Counted from the first letter of the stretch, positions 44,455 to 55,639 are shown. The stretch: 64,000 bases of DNA from Clostridium sp. C8-1-8 (GCF_009928445.1 NZ_JAABNO010000017.1:55919-119918); one strand, 5' to 3'. Notes: generated by a model not told the origin, from the letters alone. A program made the numbers and translations.

Positions 44455-46125
44455 CTATACCTCCTTAGATAGTACTTTAACTATCTCTTCTGAAGTTATT
44501 TGACGTCCATCATACTTCAGAATACTGTCATTCATCAATATTCCTGTTTCTTGAGTTATAAACTTACCTAGTTGGCCTGTGAAGTTTTGCTCTACATTAA
44601 TTATCTTCTTGGCTAAAGCACTATATTTTCTCAACTTTTTCTCAGGCAATGGATAAATATCACCAAAGGAAAGTGATCCAACTTTTAAGCCAGATTTATT
44701 TAAAACTTCAGTGGCTTCTTTTATAGCGCCATAAGTAGATCCCCATCCTACAAGAAGAACATCTATATCTTCTCCACCAAAATACTCTGGCTCTATTTGA
44801 TCTTCTTTTACAAGTAAGTCTAGCTTTCTCATTCTCTTTTCCATCTGAGCATTTCTTACTTCAATATCTTCTGTTATATGAGCATACTCTGTATGTTCAT
44901 CACTATCTACTAGAACTACTTGACCTTCAACCTTTCCTGGTATCAATCTTGGTGATATTCCTGATTCAGTTACCTTATATCTCTTGTAATCTTCATCTAG
45001 ACCATTGCCATCCCAAATATGTCTTTCAATTTTTAATTCTTCAAGTGCAAATCTTGGGATAGTTATATTAGAGTCAGCAAGATATTGATCAGTCAGTAGA
45101 ATTACTAAAGTTTGATATTTATCAGCTATATTTAAAGCTCTAAAAGTTTGATAGAATGCATCTTCTGCATTTCTAACACTTAAAACCACTCTTGGAAACT
45201 CTCCTGGAGAAGCAGTAAGTAGAAAACTCAAGTCGCTTTGTTCAGTTCTTGTTGGAAGTCCAGTAGCCGGTCCTGGTCTTTGCGAGTCAATAACAACCAA
45301 TGGTGTTTCTGTTATTCCTGCTAGGCCAAAAGCTTCAACCATTAGAGCAACTCCTCCACCTGATGAACCAGTCATTGCTCTAGCTCCAGCATAAGATGCG
45401 CCGATAGCCATATTTATTGCACTAATTTCATCTTCAGCCTGTTCAACAACTATTCCAGCTTCTAAGGATTTTCTTGATAAGTATGTCATTACACTTGTAG
45501 CTGGAGTCATTGGATAAGCTGAGTAAAATGATAATCCTCCAACTAATGCACCTAAACCTATAGCATCATTTCCATTTATTATTAAGTGATTTGATAAGTC
45601 TTTACCAGTTAGTGTAAATTTTTCTTCTAATAACTCTCCACCTTTTTTAAAGGCTTCTATATTTTTATTTCTTATAGGCTCAGCAAGCTTCTTAGCTATA
45701 AAATCTTCAAATGAACCTTTTATACCAAAGTGCTTTAATATTGCTCCTGCTGCAACAAAAGTAAAAGCCTTAGATAAACCTATATCTTTTGCTGTCTTTA
45801 GCAATGGAAGACTTACTAGTCTGCTATCGTCATATTGAATAGCTTCATCAGCAATTATTATTCCATTTTCATTAAGTTTATCCTTATGAATTTCTACAGT
45901 ATCTCTATCTAATGCAAGTATTAGATCTAATTTTTCCACGTGAGAATGAATTGGTTCATCCCCAAATCTTATCTGTGTGAAGTTATGTCCACCTCTTACT
46001 CTTGACATATAGTCCTTATTAGAGAAAACATAAAATCCGCCTTTTTTTAGAGCCTTTTCAAGGAAAATACTAACTGTATCCATTCCTTGTCCAGCACTTC
46101 CACCTATTAATATATTAAGCTTCAA
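44455..46125 (-). CDS. korA: 2-oxoacid:ferredoxin oxidoreductase, fused gamma-alpha subunit
   Basis: The 556 residues contain an N-terminal gamma domain (about 1-175, NILIGGSAGQGMDTVSIFLE and SRVRGGHNFTQIRFG). The alpha domain follows (about 190-556) with GLSFYSAYPMTPATSVMTYL, EQAEDEISAINMAIGASYAG and TGSSGGGVALM. The start codon is TTG, with AGAGGTG at a normal distance. It partners with korB, and together they form the enzyme. No separate delta ferredoxin subunit is adjacent. Confidence 0.92.
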   Translation of the reverse strand: MKLNILIGGSAGQGMDTVSIFLEKALKKGGFYVFSNKDYMSRVRGGHNFTQIRFGDEPIHSHVEKLDLILALDRDTVEIHKDKLNENGIIIADEAIQYDDSRLVSLPLLKTAKDIGLSKAFTFVAAGAILKHFGIKGSFEDFIAKKLAEPIRNKNIEAFKKGGELLEEKFTLTGKDLSNHLIINGNDAIGLGALVGGLSFYSAYPMTPATSVMTYLSRKSLEAGIVVEQAEDEISAINMAIGASYAGARAMTGSSGGGVALMVEAFGLAGITETPLVVIDSQRPGPATGLPTRTEQSDLSFLLTASPGEFPRVVLSVRNAEDAFYQTFRALNIADKYQTLVILLTDQYLADSNITIPRFALEELKIERHIWDGNGLDEDYKRYKVTESGISPRLIPGKVEGQVVLVDSDEHTEYAHITEDIEVRNAQMEKRMRKLDLLVKEDQIEPEYFGGEDIDVLLVGWGSTYGAIKEATEVLNKSGLKVGSLSFGDIYPLPEKKLRKYSALAKKIINVEQNFTGQLGKFITQETGILMNDSILKYDGRQITSEEIVKVLSKEV

Positions 46126-46390
46126 TGTAAAACACCTCTCTTATAAAACAATCTTTTCAATCCCGACTGTTTCTGTCTGATTTAATAATATCCCTTATTT
46201 GATTATTTGTAAATAATAATTATTATTTAAAATTAATTATCATTGTCGTTATAACTTAAATACTTCTACTATTCTTTAGTTTTCTCACATTATTACATTA
46301 TTTACTTCTCCTCTCTTTAGAAAGAATATTAAATAAAAAGTGTAAAAAGTACTGATATCCCCTTAAATATCTATTATTATTTTTCACTTA

Positions 46391-46470
46391 TATTCTGGCA
46401 AACTGCTACTAAAGCTTTATATTACTAATTTTAGCCAGCAAAAAATTTAATACCTTACTTACAGTAAAAA
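46391..46470 (-). repeat. Partial copy (E) of the terminator-associated repeat
   Basis: Minus-strand sequence TTTTTACTGTAAGTAAGG and GCTTTAGTAGCAG follows the ribU terminator and matches the inter-arm region of copies A and B. The box is absent and the reading frame has stops. Confidence 0.5.
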
Positions 46471-46502
46471 AAAGGCTGATAGCACTTGCTACCAGCCTTT
46501 TT
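46466..46502 (-). terminator. Terminator of ribU
   Basis: Stem AAAGGCTGGTAGC / GCTATCAGCCTTT followed by TTTTT on the minus strand. Confidence 0.9.
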
Positions 46503-46540
46503 ACACTTACGCTTTAATATTCAAAATATGTTTTTTTATA

Positions 46541-47119
46541 TTATGCTACCTTATTATTTTTCACTATAACCTCTTTATTAAGAACCGGTGATAATCTTTT
46601 ATATAAAACTAAAGTAATAATTGATACTCCACATCCTTTTATTAAGTTGAATGGAGTTATAATGGTCAAAAGGTATTTCATATTTGCTTTATCTAAAATA
46701 GGTGCTACATGGTTATATAGCGGCATAAAAACATAATAGTTTCCTAGTATACCAGCTACTGTTAATGCTAATGTTCCTAAAACAAGTCCGATAATAGCTC
46801 CTTTTGTTGTTTTATTCACTTTATAGATGAATCCTGTGACAATCACCCAAACTGTACCTATTGTAAAGTTTGCAAGTTCACCTGCTAACGCAGTACCACT
46901 ACCTTTTATAAGTACATGTAGAATATTTTTTATAAGTTCGATAGCAACTCCAGCTACTGGCCCTAATGCAAAGGTGCCCATTAAAGCAGGCAAATCACTA
47001 AGATCCATCTTCAAAAATGGTGCTGCTGGCAATATTGGAAATTCTAAAAACATTAGTAGAAATGCGATAGCTCCAAGAAGAGCAATTTTAATTTGACTGT
47101 TCAATTTCAATTGTTGCAT
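46541..47119 (-). CDS. ribU: Riboflavin ECF transporter substrate-binding subunit RibU
   Basis: This 192-residue protein has about six transmembrane helices. The family hallmarks are present: the N-terminal IKIALLGAIAFLLMFLEFPILP, DLSDLPALMGTFALGPVAG, and the C-terminal YLLTIITPFNLIKGCGVSI. It binds riboflavin and docks on a shared ECF energising module encoded elsewhere. It is controlled by an FMN riboswitch directly upstream, which confirms the substrate. RBS GGGAGGG. Confidence 0.95.
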   Translation of the reverse strand: MQQLKLNSQIKIALLGAIAFLLMFLEFPILPAAPFLKMDLSDLPALMGTFALGPVAGVAIELIKNILHVLIKGSGTALAGELANFTIGTVWVIVTGFIYKVNKTTKGAIIGLVLGTLALTVAGILGNYYVFMPLYNHVAPILDKANMKYLLTIITPFNLIKGCGVSIITLVLYKRLSPVLNKEVIVKNNKVA

Positions 47120-47283
47120 AGTAACCCTCCCAAAAGTTATATCCTCTGGGGCTCAAGATTAAAATTGATCAAAACATCTTACTATCACACACTAATATTT
47201 AATCATAAAGTTTTATACTTTTTTAACAAACAGTATAATTTTGTAAGTAACTATTAGTGTATATTGTAATTTTTAAAAGAATA

Positions 47284-47317
47284 AAAAACCCCGATGAAAA
47301 TAATTCACCAGGGCTAA
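47284..47317 (-). terminator. Terminator of the FMN riboswitch expression platform
   Basis: Minus-strand stem AGCCCTGGTGAA / TTCATCGGGGTTT followed by TTTT, upstream of ribU. Confidence 0.88.
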
Positions 47318-47340
47318 ACAGATCAATTTTAATGCTTTTA

Positions 47341-47446
47341 CCTTCTTTCATCCAGACTTTACTGTCGGCTTCGGAATTTAACCGAATCTTGCCTCTCGGC
47401 TCGCGGGCTTTACCGCCGGTGGGGAATTACGCCCCGCCCTGAAGAT
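47341..47446 (-). ncRNA. FMN riboswitch (RFN element)
   Basis: The minus strand carries the conserved six-stem aptamer. Key parts are AGGGCGGGGCGTAATTCCCC, ACCGGCGGTAAA, GCCCGCGAGCC, GACAGTAAAGTC and GGATGAAAGAAGG. With the following terminator it shuts off ribU when FMN is abundant. Confidence 0.97.
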
Positions 47447-47467
47447 AGTATTAATTTTTATATATAC

Positions 47468-47496
47468 ATTATATATCTTTGTTTTAATTTTGACAA
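47468..47496 (-). promoter_or_regulatory. Promoter of the ribU leader
   Basis: Minus-strand TTGTCA (47496-47491), 17 nt, TATAAT (47473-47468), placed about 20 nt before the FMN aptamer. Confidence 0.8.
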
Positions 47497-47592
47497 TATG
47501 TTTTATGAAAAATTATACTTAGTTATTTATTTAAAGTAGTATATTTAAAACTATATTGGTAGAATACTTAATCTTATTATATATTAATAAAA

Positions 47593-49752
47593 TTACTCTT
47601 TTTTCATTGATAAAGAAATTCTCTTTCTCTTTTCATCTACTTCCAATATTCTGACTTCAACAACATCTCCTACCTTAACAATATCAAGAGGATGTTTTAC
47701 AAACCTGTCTGCCATTTGACTTTTATGAACCAACCCATCTTGATGTACACCGATATCTACAAAAGCTCCAAAGTCAGATACATTTCTAACAGTTCCCATA
47801 AGCATCATGCCAGGTTTTAAATCCTTTATATCTATTACTCCTGATTTAAATATAGGCTTAGGTAATTCTTCTCTTGGATCTCTGCCAGGTTTCTTTAATT
47901 CCTTTATTATATCTTGTAGCGTAGGAACTCCTACCGATAACTCTTTAGAAAGCTCAATTAAATTAAAATCTTTTATTTTCTCATCTATATCTTTCAAATT
48001 ACCGTTTTTCAAGTCATTCTTGTCATATCCTAATTTAGATATAAGCTTTCGTGCAACTTCATATGATTCTGGATGAACTGAAGTATTGTCCAAAGATTCG
48101 TCACTCTCCATAACTCTTAGAAAACCAGCGCATTGCTCAAAAGCTTTTTGTCCCAGCCTCTTTACCTTTAGAAGTTGCTTTCTATTTGTGAATTTGCCAT
48201 TTTCTTCTCTAAAAGCTACAATATTATTAGCTATTGACGGATTTATACCGGATATATAACTCAGTAATGATGGTGTAGCAATATTTAAGTCTACTCCAAC
48301 ATTATTAACACAGTCCTCAACAATACCTTTAAGAGATTCATCTAATTTCTTTTGAGTAACATCATGTTGATATTGTCCTACCCCAATAGCTTTAGGATCT
48401 ATTTTAACTAACTCTGCTAAAGGATCTTGAAGCCTTCTACCAATGGAAATTGCTCCCCTTACAGTAACATCTAAATCAGGATACTCTTTTGCGGCAAGCT
48501 CAGATGCTGAGTATACAGATGCACCTGCTTCTGAAACTATAACATAATATAGTTCTCTTCCAGTTTCTTTTTTAACCTCTGCGATAAGTTTTGCGATTAC
48601 TTCCTCTGACTCTCTAGATGCTGTTCCATTACCTAGGGAAATAACCTCAACATTATATTTATATATAAGTGACTTTAATGCCTTTATAGTACCATCAACA
48701 TCATTTCTAGGAACTGTTGGATATACTGTAGCCTTATCTAAGAATTTTCCAGTATCATCTAGTACAGCAATCTTGCAACCAGTTCTAAACCCAGGGTCAT
48801 ACCCCATTATAATCTTATTCTTTATTGGCGCTTGCATTAATAATGCTTTTAAGTTAGCCTTGAATATTTCTATTGCGCCCTGTTCACCTATATCAGTCAA
48901 ATCACTTCTTATTTCTCTTTCTATAGATGGGAAAATCAATCGCTTAAAGCTATCTTTTACAGCGCTTTCTATATAACTGTCCGTATTTGAATTATTCTTT
49001 AAGGTCTTTCCAAGAAGATAATTTATTATTTTAACTTCATCAATTAATATCTTAGCTGATAAAATCTTTTCTTTTTCTCCTCTATTAATAGCCAATATTC
49101 TATGAGATGGTATAGTTCTTACAGCTTCTTTGTATTCATAATACATCTCATAAGGTGAAGATTCTGTTGTATTTCCCTTAGTTTCAAGTATCCCTTCTCT
49201 TTGAACCAGATTTCTTATCCACTTTCTATAATCCGCATCATCAGAAACAATTTCACTTATTATATCCATAGCACCTTGCAATGCCTCTTCTTCAGACCCA
49301 ACGCCTTTTTCCTCACTAATATACTTATTAGCTTCATCCATTATGCTACCTTTGAAGTCACCAGCTAATATTATAGTTGCAAGGTCCTTTAATCCCTTCT
49401 CTATGGCTATAGTAGCTCTAGTTCTCTTTTTAGGTTTATATGGTCTATATATATCCTCAACTTCAGTTAATGTATTAGAATTCATTATCTGATTTTTAAG
49501 CTCTTCATTAAGTTTTCCTTGTTCTTCTATTAACCTTATTACATCATTTTTTCTATCTAAAAGATTTCTCAAATAATTAAGTCTTTCAAAAAATTTTCTA
49601 AGAATATCATCTGATAGCCCACCTGTCTGCTCCTTTCTATATCTAGATATAAAAGGAACTGTATTTCCTTCATCAAGGAGCCTTATTACATTTTCAACCT
49701 GCTCAATCCTTATATTAAGCTCCTGTGCTAAAGTTTCATTAATGTTATTCAT
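47593..49752 (-). CDS. tex: Tex family transcription accessory / RNA-binding protein
   Basis: The 719 residues match Tex. The order is an N-terminal helical domain (FISRYRKEQTGGLSDDILRK), a YqgF-like nuclease fold (IIMGYDPGFRTGCKIAVLD), a helix-hairpin-helix region (FRKLLKVKRLGQKAFEQCAG-like) and a C-terminal S1 domain (GAFVDIGVHQDGLVHKSQMAD). Tex acts with nucleic acids and transcription in many bacteria. RBS AGGAGGT. It is monocistronic. Confidence 0.94.
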   Translation of the reverse strand: MNNINETLAQELNIRIEQVENVIRLLDEGNTVPFISRYRKEQTGGLSDDILRKFFERLNYLRNLLDRKNDVIRLIEEQGKLNEELKNQIMNSNTLTEVEDIYRPYKPKKRTRATIAIEKGLKDLATIILAGDFKGSIMDEANKYISEEKGVGSEEEALQGAMDIISEIVSDDADYRKWIRNLVQREGILETKGNTTESSPYEMYYEYKEAVRTIPSHRILAINRGEKEKILSAKILIDEVKIINYLLGKTLKNNSNTDSYIESAVKDSFKRLIFPSIEREIRSDLTDIGEQGAIEIFKANLKALLMQAPIKNKIIMGYDPGFRTGCKIAVLDDTGKFLDKATVYPTVPRNDVDGTIKALKSLIYKYNVEVISLGNGTASRESEEVIAKLIAEVKKETGRELYYVIVSEAGASVYSASELAAKEYPDLDVTVRGAISIGRRLQDPLAELVKIDPKAIGVGQYQHDVTQKKLDESLKGIVEDCVNNVGVDLNIATPSLLSYISGINPSIANNIVAFREENGKFTNRKQLLKVKRLGQKAFEQCAGFLRVMESDESLDNTSVHPESYEVARKLISKLGYDKNDLKNGNLKDIDEKIKDFNLIELSKELSVGVPTLQDIIKELKKPGRDPREELPKPIFKSGVIDIKDLKPGMMLMGTVRNVSDFGAFVDIGVHQDGLVHKSQMADRFVKHPLDIVKVGDVVEVRILEVDEKRKRISLSMKKE

Positions 49753-49965
49753 ATTTACCTCCTAATATGTTACCAACAAACACCGTAAAGTTTTATTAAT
49801 AGAACTTCCTATATTTCTATTATTATATAATCTAGTTTTAGTAAGTCCTTTATTATCTTCTTTTCGGTTCATTTTTGCGCCTTAATATATTATTTCAATA
49901 TTTAAACTGAATATCCTTCTTTTTAAATTCATAGAATTAATTGATACCACTTTAAGGAGGCTTAA

Positions 49966-51321
49966 ATGATACGGACCATAATATCGTTACTTTTGACTAT
50001 TTCAATATTACTTTCAAATATATCCTTAATTTACTGCACCAAACTGGAGACTTTCAGTGTAAATAATGTATTAAAAATCATTGATTATCTATCTTCTGAT
50101 CCATTAGACGGAAGATTGTCAGGTTCACTAGGAAATAAATTAGCAGAGCAATATATAGAGAATAGATTTATTAGCTATAAGCTTCTACCTCTAAACAGTA
50201 CTTACTTGGAGCAATTTACTACTCCTGTTCCAACAAGAATTGATGGAACCCCTTCAATAAAAGTTTATGATAAAAAAAATAATCTTATTGAGAGTTATAC
50301 ATATGGAGTTGACTTTAAGGACGCTTTTCTCAATTATAGGACGAACCATCTAAATATAGATAGAGATGACGATTTCAGGATCTATCCATCAGCTCTAGAG
50401 GTAAAAAAAGAAAATAGTACTTTTACATTTATAGTTACTCAAGATAATTTTTCATTTAGAAGTTCCTTTATATCAAATTCTCCATCAGATATGTATATTT
50501 ATATCACTTCAAAAGTATATGATGATTTGATAACTTACAATAAGAAAGGCTACTCAATAGATTGTTTCATTCCATACAAAGTAGAAGATACAGAATTGCA
50601 TAATGTAGTTGGTTTTATAAAAGGTCTTAACCCTAAACTACCTCCACTAATTATTTCTTCACATTTCGATCATTTGGGAGAAGATTTATCTGGAAATATA
50701 TATAGGGGTTCCTTAGATAATGCCTCAGGTATATCATTCATGCTTGAACTATGCCGTGTACTTTCATCGATGATTCCACCAGATAGGAATATAATTTTTG
50801 TTGCTTTTAATGCGGAAGAGCTAGGCTTACAAGGTTCTAAAGCCTTTGTTAATAAAAATTATAATCTCATCAAAAGTGGAAAATCTATAAACTTTGATAT
50901 GATTGGTGGAAACAAAAGCATCCCAATGACAATAATGTCTGGTGAAAATCCTAGTAGAAGTTTGACTTCAAAAAAAGTAGAGCAGTACTGTAAAGATAAC
51001 AATATATCCTTTAATATTGAGTCAAAAGACTCTTCAGATCACGCTAGCTTCGCAGATTCAGATATCGATAGTATAACAATTTGCGACTCAGATACCTCTA
51101 GAATCCATACCCCTAGCGATAATCCACAATTTATAGATCCTTCCTCTATTAAAAGGGATTATAAAGTTTCTTGGGACCAAATAGTTAATTATTGCTATAG
51201 CAACCCTTATTCATTAATCATATATAGTAAGAATTTTTATGTAATAGGTTATTGTATTTCTTTATTTCTATTTATTATTCTTTTGATACCTAATAAATGT
51301 GATAAGAAAAAAGATCTTTAG
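49966..51321 (+). CDS. Secreted M28 zinc peptidase with C-terminal membrane anchor
   Basis: The 451-residue protein has an N-terminal signal (TIISLLLTISILLSNISLIY). A protease-associated-like insert follows (about 60-200), then an intact M28 catalytic core: SSHFDHLG, SLDNASGISFML, FNAEELGLQGSKAF, INFDMIG and the last His in SRIHTPSDNP. A C-terminal transmembrane helix ends in KCDKKKDL. All zinc ligands are present, unlike the second M28 protein at 21564. RBS AAGGAGG. It is probably an outward-facing aminopeptidase feeding amino acid uptake. Confidence 0.9.
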   Translation: MIRTIISLLLTISILLSNISLIYCTKLETFSVNNVLKIIDYLSSDPLDGRLSGSLGNKLAEQYIENRFISYKLLPLNSTYLEQFTTPVPTRIDGTPSIKVYDKKNNLIESYTYGVDFKDAFLNYRTNHLNIDRDDDFRIYPSALEVKKENSTFTFIVTQDNFSFRSSFISNSPSDMYIYITSKVYDDLITYNKKGYSIDCFIPYKVEDTELHNVVGFIKGLNPKLPPLIISSHFDHLGEDLSGNIYRGSLDNASGISFMLELCRVLSSMIPPDRNIIFVAFNAEELGLQGSKAFVNKNYNLIKSGKSINFDMIGGNKSIPMTIMSGENPSRSLTSKKVEQYCKDNNISFNIESKDSSDHASFADSDIDSITICDSDTSRIHTPSDNPQFIDPSSIKRDYKVSWDQIVNYCYSNPYSLIIYSKNFYVIGYCISLFLFIILLIPNKCDKKKDL

Positions 51322-51348
51322 CCTTCAGTGGAAATTACTAAAGAGTAG

Positions 51349-51381
51349 AAAAACGCTAATGAAAACTTCATTAGCGTTTTT
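51349..51381. terminator. Bidirectional terminator between the M28 gene and prfB
   Basis: Stem AAAAACGCTAATGAA / TTCATTAGCGTTTTT between convergent genes. Confidence 0.92.
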
Positions 51382-51402
51382 AAATAAAATTATTCTGCTT
51401 AT

Positions 51403-52516
51403 TTAATCTAAATTCTTGCTTTCACCTCTTAACACAGAGGTTATAAACATATCTATATCTCCATCCATAACTCCATTTACATTAGAAGTTTCTGCGCCTG
51501 TCCTATGGTCTTTTACCATTGAGTATGGGTGAAAAACATAACTTCTTATTTGACTTCCCCAGCCCATATCTTTCAATTCTCCAGTAAGATCCTCAATTTT
51601 TTCTTTATGAGCTCTTTCTTTAAGCTCTATAAGTTTAGACTTAAGCATATTCATAGCAATTTCTTTATTGGAGTGTTGACTTCTTTCATTTTGGCACTGA
51701 ACAACTATCCCTGTAGGTATATGAGTTATTCTAACTGCAGACTCAGTTTTGTTAACATGCTGTCCACCAGCTCCTCCAGATCTATAAGTATCAATTCTTA
51801 AATCCACAGGGTTTATATCAATATCCTGATCTTTAGTAAGCTCTGGAAGTACTTCTACAGATGCAAAAGAGGTCTGCCTCTTACCATTGGCATTAAACGG
51901 AGATATTCTAACTAACCTATGAATTCCTTTTTCAGTTTTCAAATACCCGTAAGCAAATTCTCCCTTAACCCTTAGAGTTACACTCTTGACTCCCGCTTCA
52001 TCTCCAGCTAAGTAGTCTATAGTATCTAATTTATAACCCTTTTTCTCACACCATCTTGTATACATTCTTAAAAGCATTTCAGTCCAATCATTAGCATCAG
52101 TGCCACCTACGCCAGTGTGCAATGTAAGTAATGCATCATTTCTATCATATTCACCTGAAAGCATTATCTCAATCCTTAAAGTTTCAATATCAATTTCTAG
52201 TTTCTTTATCTCGTCTATTATCTCATTTGCAGTATCTTTATCATCTTCATCTATTAATTCTGAAAGTACTTCTATATCATCTACTCTGTTTACTAGAGAG
52301 TCATACCTTACAATCTTATCCTTTAACACTTTAGATTCTTGAGTTATTCTTTGAGCTCTATTCACATCTTCCCAAAAATCCTTTTCTTGCATTACAAACT
52401 CTAGCTCCTTTGACTTTTTTACAAGATTGGGTATGTCAAAGTGAAGCCCCCATTTCCTTAAGTATATTTTTAAATTCATTTAATTTCAAAAGCTGATTTT
52501 CTAATTCAAGCATCAT
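51403..52516 (-). CDS. prfB: Peptide chain release factor 2 with programmed +1 frameshift
   Basis: RF2 has 370 residues when read through the frameshift. The first 26 codons start at ATG 52516 with GGGGTG upstream. They end at CTT TGA C (TGA at 52438-52436), with an internal SD-like GGGGG just before. The +1 shift skips the T at 52438 and continues in the frame of 52437-51403 as DIPNLVKKSKE. RF2 hallmarks are GGAGGQHVNKTESAVRITH and the CQNERSQHSNKEIAM stretch. It terminates UAA and UGA codons, and low RF2 promotes the shift (known mechanism). The secA-prfB order is common in Firmicutes. Confidence 0.95.
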
Positions 52517-52693
52517 ATACAAATCACCCCTATTTTTATTAAGCTAAAGTATAGTATATCACTATACAGTTATTTTACAATATAAAAGTTACTAAGACCA
52601 TTAGTTATTAATAATTTGGACACATACAATTAAAAAGTTCCTGAAGCACCCTTCTTAAGTGAGTTTTTTTCAAATATACCCTTCCCATATAGT

Positions 52694-52730
52694 AAAAAAT
52701 CACTGAAGAGAATTTCCTCAGTGATTTTTT
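52694..52730 (-). terminator. Terminator of secA
   Basis: Stem AAAAAATCACTGA ... TCAGTGATTTTTT. On the minus strand it is followed by TTTTTTACTATAT, echoing the repeat family. Confidence 0.85.
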
Positions 52731-52731
52731 A

Positions 52732-52772
52732 TGTATCTGCCTTACTAAATTCTCATACTAGAAATCTGCAAG
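52732..52772 (-). repeat. Box of the terminator-associated repeat (copy H, partial)
   Basis: Minus strand TTGCAGATTTCTAG ... TAAGGCAGATAC matches the conserved box of copies A-D. It precedes the secA terminator, so here the box lies before rather than after the hairpin. A decayed hairpin (52635-52672) resembling the stem at 3997-4038 lies farther on. Confidence 0.5.
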
Positions 52773-52785
52773 TCAAATAAATTTT

Positions 52786-55296
52786 TTATACTACTTCTCT
52801 TCCACAACAGTTTTTATATTTCTTTCCACTGCCACAAGGACACAAGTCATTTCTACCTACCTTAGCTTCTTTCTTAACTGGTTGTTTCTTAACCGAATCA
52901 TCTACTTGGTTTGTAGCCGTTTCTTTAACAACTCTTTCTCTTTCAGGAGTATGCTCCATTTGAACATGGAATAACAGTTTTATTGTATCTACTTTTATAT
53001 TTTCGATCATTTCATCAAACATGTTACTTCCTTCAAACTGATAAGCCTGAACTGGATCTTGTTGTTTATATGCTCTAAGGCCTATACCTTGTTTCAAATG
53101 ATCCATATTATCTATATGATCCATCCACTTAGTATCAACAACTCTAAGAAGTATTACCCTTTCAACTTCTCTCATTTGCTCTTCACCAAAGTGTTCTTCT
53201 TTTTCCTTATAGATATCTTTAGCTATTCCTATAAGCTTTTGTTTTATCTCATCATTAGATAACTTTTCTAAGTCTTTAGCCTCAATCATTCCTTGAGGTA
53301 AGTATAAGTCTTCAACATAGCTTACTAATTGCTTTAACTCATCATCGAAGGTATCCTCAACCCCTGAAATATGTGATTCAACCGCAGAGTTAACAACTTC
53401 TTCTATCATTTGCTGAACTTGTTCCTTTAGAGTTTCTCCTTCAAGAACTTGAGCTCTTTGCTTATATATAACTTCTCTTTGCTTATTCATTACATCATCA
53501 TAGCCAAGCAAAGTTTTTCTAACATCAAAGTTGTTACCTTCGACTTTCTTCTGAGCATTTTCTATAGACTTAGAAACCATCTTACTTTCTATAGCATCAT
53601 CTTCTGATAATCCAAGCTTTTCAACTACCCCTTGCAATCTCTCTGATCCAAATATTCTCATCAGATCATCTTCTAGAGAGATATAGAATCTTGATGAACC
53701 TGGATCTCCTTGACGACCTGAACGTCCTCTAAGCTGATTATCTATTCTTCTTGATTCATGTCTTTCAGTACCTATTATCTTAAGACCACCTAGTTCAACT
53801 ACTCCATCCCCAAGTTTAATATCAGTACCTCTACCAGCCATATTTGTAGCTATGGTTACCATTCCCTTTTCACCTGCATGAGTTACTATCTCAGCTTCTT
53901 GTTCATGATATTTAGCATTAAGTACTTGATGCTTTACACCCTTTTTCTTAAGAATAGCTGAAAGCGCTTCTGACTTTTCTATGCTTGTGGTACCAACTAG
54001 TACTGGCTGACCGTTTTTATTGGTTTCTAATATCTCATCAGCAATTGCATTGAATTTACCCTTCTCCGACTTATATACAACATCTGGGTTATCTTCTCTC
54101 TTTATTGGTTTATGAGTAGGAATTACTATAACATCTAGACCATATATTTCTCTAAACTCATTTTCTTCAGTTAAAGCAGTACCTGTCATACCAGAAAGCT
54201 TCTTATACATTCTAAAGTAATTTTGGAATGTTATAGTTGCTAAAGTCTTTGACTCTCTTTCAACCTTAACTCCCTCTTTAGCTTCTATGGCTTGATGTAA
54301 ACCATCTGAATATCTTCTTCCCTCCATAAGTCTACCAGTAAACTCATCTACTATTATTACTTCTCCATCCTTTACCATGTAGTCCTTATCTATTTTCATC
54401 AAATAGTTAGCCTTTAAAGCCTGTGTAATATGATGTTGCAATTCCATGTTCTCTGCATCTGCATAGTTTTCTATTCCAAAAGCAAGCTCTGCTTCCTTTA
54501 CGCCCTCTTCAGTAAGCATTACAGAATGAGCTTTTTCATCTACTGTAAAGTGCTTCTCTTTAAAAAGTCTCTTTACAAAAAAGTCAGCTATCTTATAAAA
54601 ATCAGTTGATTTTTCTCCAGCTCCTGAAATTATAAGAGGGGTTCTAGCCTCATCTATCAAGATTGAGTCAACTTCGTCCACAATTGCAAAGTTCAAGTCT
54701 CTTTGAACCTTCTCTTCTTTATATATAACCATGTTATCTCTTAGATAATCAAATCCAAATTCATTATTAGTTCCATATGTTATATCTGCAGCGTATGCAG
54801 CTCTTCTTTGCTCATTATCAAGGTCATGTAATATTACTCCAGTAGTAAGTCCTAGAAATTGATATATTTCTCCCATCCACTCCATATCTCTTCTTGCAAG
54901 ATAATCGTTGACAGTAACTATGTGAACACCTTTTCCTGAAATAGCATTTAGATAAGCTGGTAATGTAGCACATAGTGTTTTTCCTTCACCGGTTTTCATT
55001 TCAGAAATTCTTCCTTGATGAAGAACTATACCACCTATAAGCTGTTCTCTATAATGCTTTTCCGCATGCAGTCTATAAGAAGCCTCTCTAACTACAGCAA
55101 AAGCTTCTGGTAGTAAGCTATCTAAAGTTTCCCCATTTTTGTATCTGTTTTTAAATTCTTCCGTTTTTCCTCTTAATTGATCATCAGTTAATGACTGCAT
55201 CTTACTATCAAAAGTCTCTATTTTATCAACGATAGGAATTATTCTCTTTACTTCCCTTTCGCTATAAGATCCAAAAACCTTGTTAAGTATCCCCAT
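52786..55296 (-). CDS. secA: Preprotein translocase ATPase SecA
   Basis: The 836 residues contain DEAD motor motifs ([34 protein letters not shown]), the preprotein-binding region, [13 protein letters not shown], and the [20 protein letters not shown] helicase end. A C-terminal zinc motif [14 protein letters not shown] follows. It drives Sec-dependent protein export at the membrane. RBS GAGGAT. It is followed by a hairpin terminator and then prfB. Confidence 0.97.
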   Translation of the reverse strand: MGILNKVFGSYSEREVKRIIPIVDKIETFDSKMQSLTDDQLRGKTEEFKNRYKNGETLDSLLPEAFAVVREASYRLHAEKHYREQLIGGIVLHQGRISEMKTGEGKTLCATLPAYLNAISGKGVHIVTVNDYLARRDMEWMGEIYQFLGLTTGVILHDLDNEQRRAAYAADITYGTNNEFGFDYLRDNMVIYKEEKVQRDLNFAIVDEVDSILIDEARTPLIISGAGEKSTDFYKIADFFVKRLFKEKHFTVDEKAHSVMLTEEGVKEAELAFGIENYADAENMELQHHITQALKANYLMKIDKDYMVKDGEVIIVDEFTGRLMEGRRYSDGLHQAIEAKEGVKVERESKTLATITFQNYFRMYKKLSGMTGTALTEENEFREIYGLDVIVIPTHKPIKREDNPDVVYKSEKGKFNAIADEILETNKNGQPVLVGTTSIEKSEALSAILKKKGVKHQVLNAKYHEQEAEIVTHAGEKGMVTIATNMAGRGTDIKLGDGVVELGGLKIIGTERHESRRIDNQLRGRSGRQGDPGSSRFYISLEDDLMRIFGSERLQGVVEKLGLSEDDAIESKMVSKSIENAQKKVEGNNFDVRKTLLGYDDVMNKQREVIYKQRAQVLEGETLKEQVQQMIEEVVNSAVESHISGVEDTFDDELKQLVSYVEDLYLPQGMIEAKDLEKLSNDEIKQKLIGIAKDIYKEKEEHFGEEQMREVERVILLRVVDTKWMDHIDNMDHLKQGIGLRAYKQQDPVQAYQFEGSNMFDEMIENIKVDTIKLLFHVQMEHTPERERVVKETATNQVDDSVKKQPVKKEAKVGRNDLCPCGSGKKYKNCCGREVV

Positions 55297-55639
55297 GTTA
55301 TTATCCTCACACTTCTGTATATTTTCATAACTCTCTAAATTATATCACTTATTTACATAACTTTTCAATAATTGATACTCGTATTTATAGTTAAATTAAA
55401 CCATATCCTACGTAATATTGTAAACATTTTAAGAACAATATGTAATCTACTCTAATAATACCAGTTAGTTTTAGTTTATTATATATTGATTATACTGAAA
55501 TTTAAATATTTTCTAAATAATAAAAACTTCAAATAAATTTACTATATTTGTTGATTAATTCTTAAACATGTATAGAAAATATATAAAACACCATAAATAT
55601 TTAATGGGCTAACCCACTAGGTTAGCCCAAATTATCATC
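55297..55639. other. Intergenic region between hpf and secA
   Basis: AT-rich with no gene. A hairpin at 55606-55628 marks the hpf end. Nothing else is visible. Confidence 0.5.
55606..55628 (-). terminator. Hairpin downstream of hpf
   Basis: Stem GGGCTAACC / GGTTAGCCC with a 5-nt loop. The T-tract is weak (TTAAATATTT) on the minus strand. Confidence 0.65.

Larger units (their letters stand above)
46126..46540. other. Intergenic region between korA and ribU
   Basis: It holds the ribU terminator and partial repeat copy E. The 250 bases nearest korA should carry the korA promoter but show no clear motif. Confidence 0.5.
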
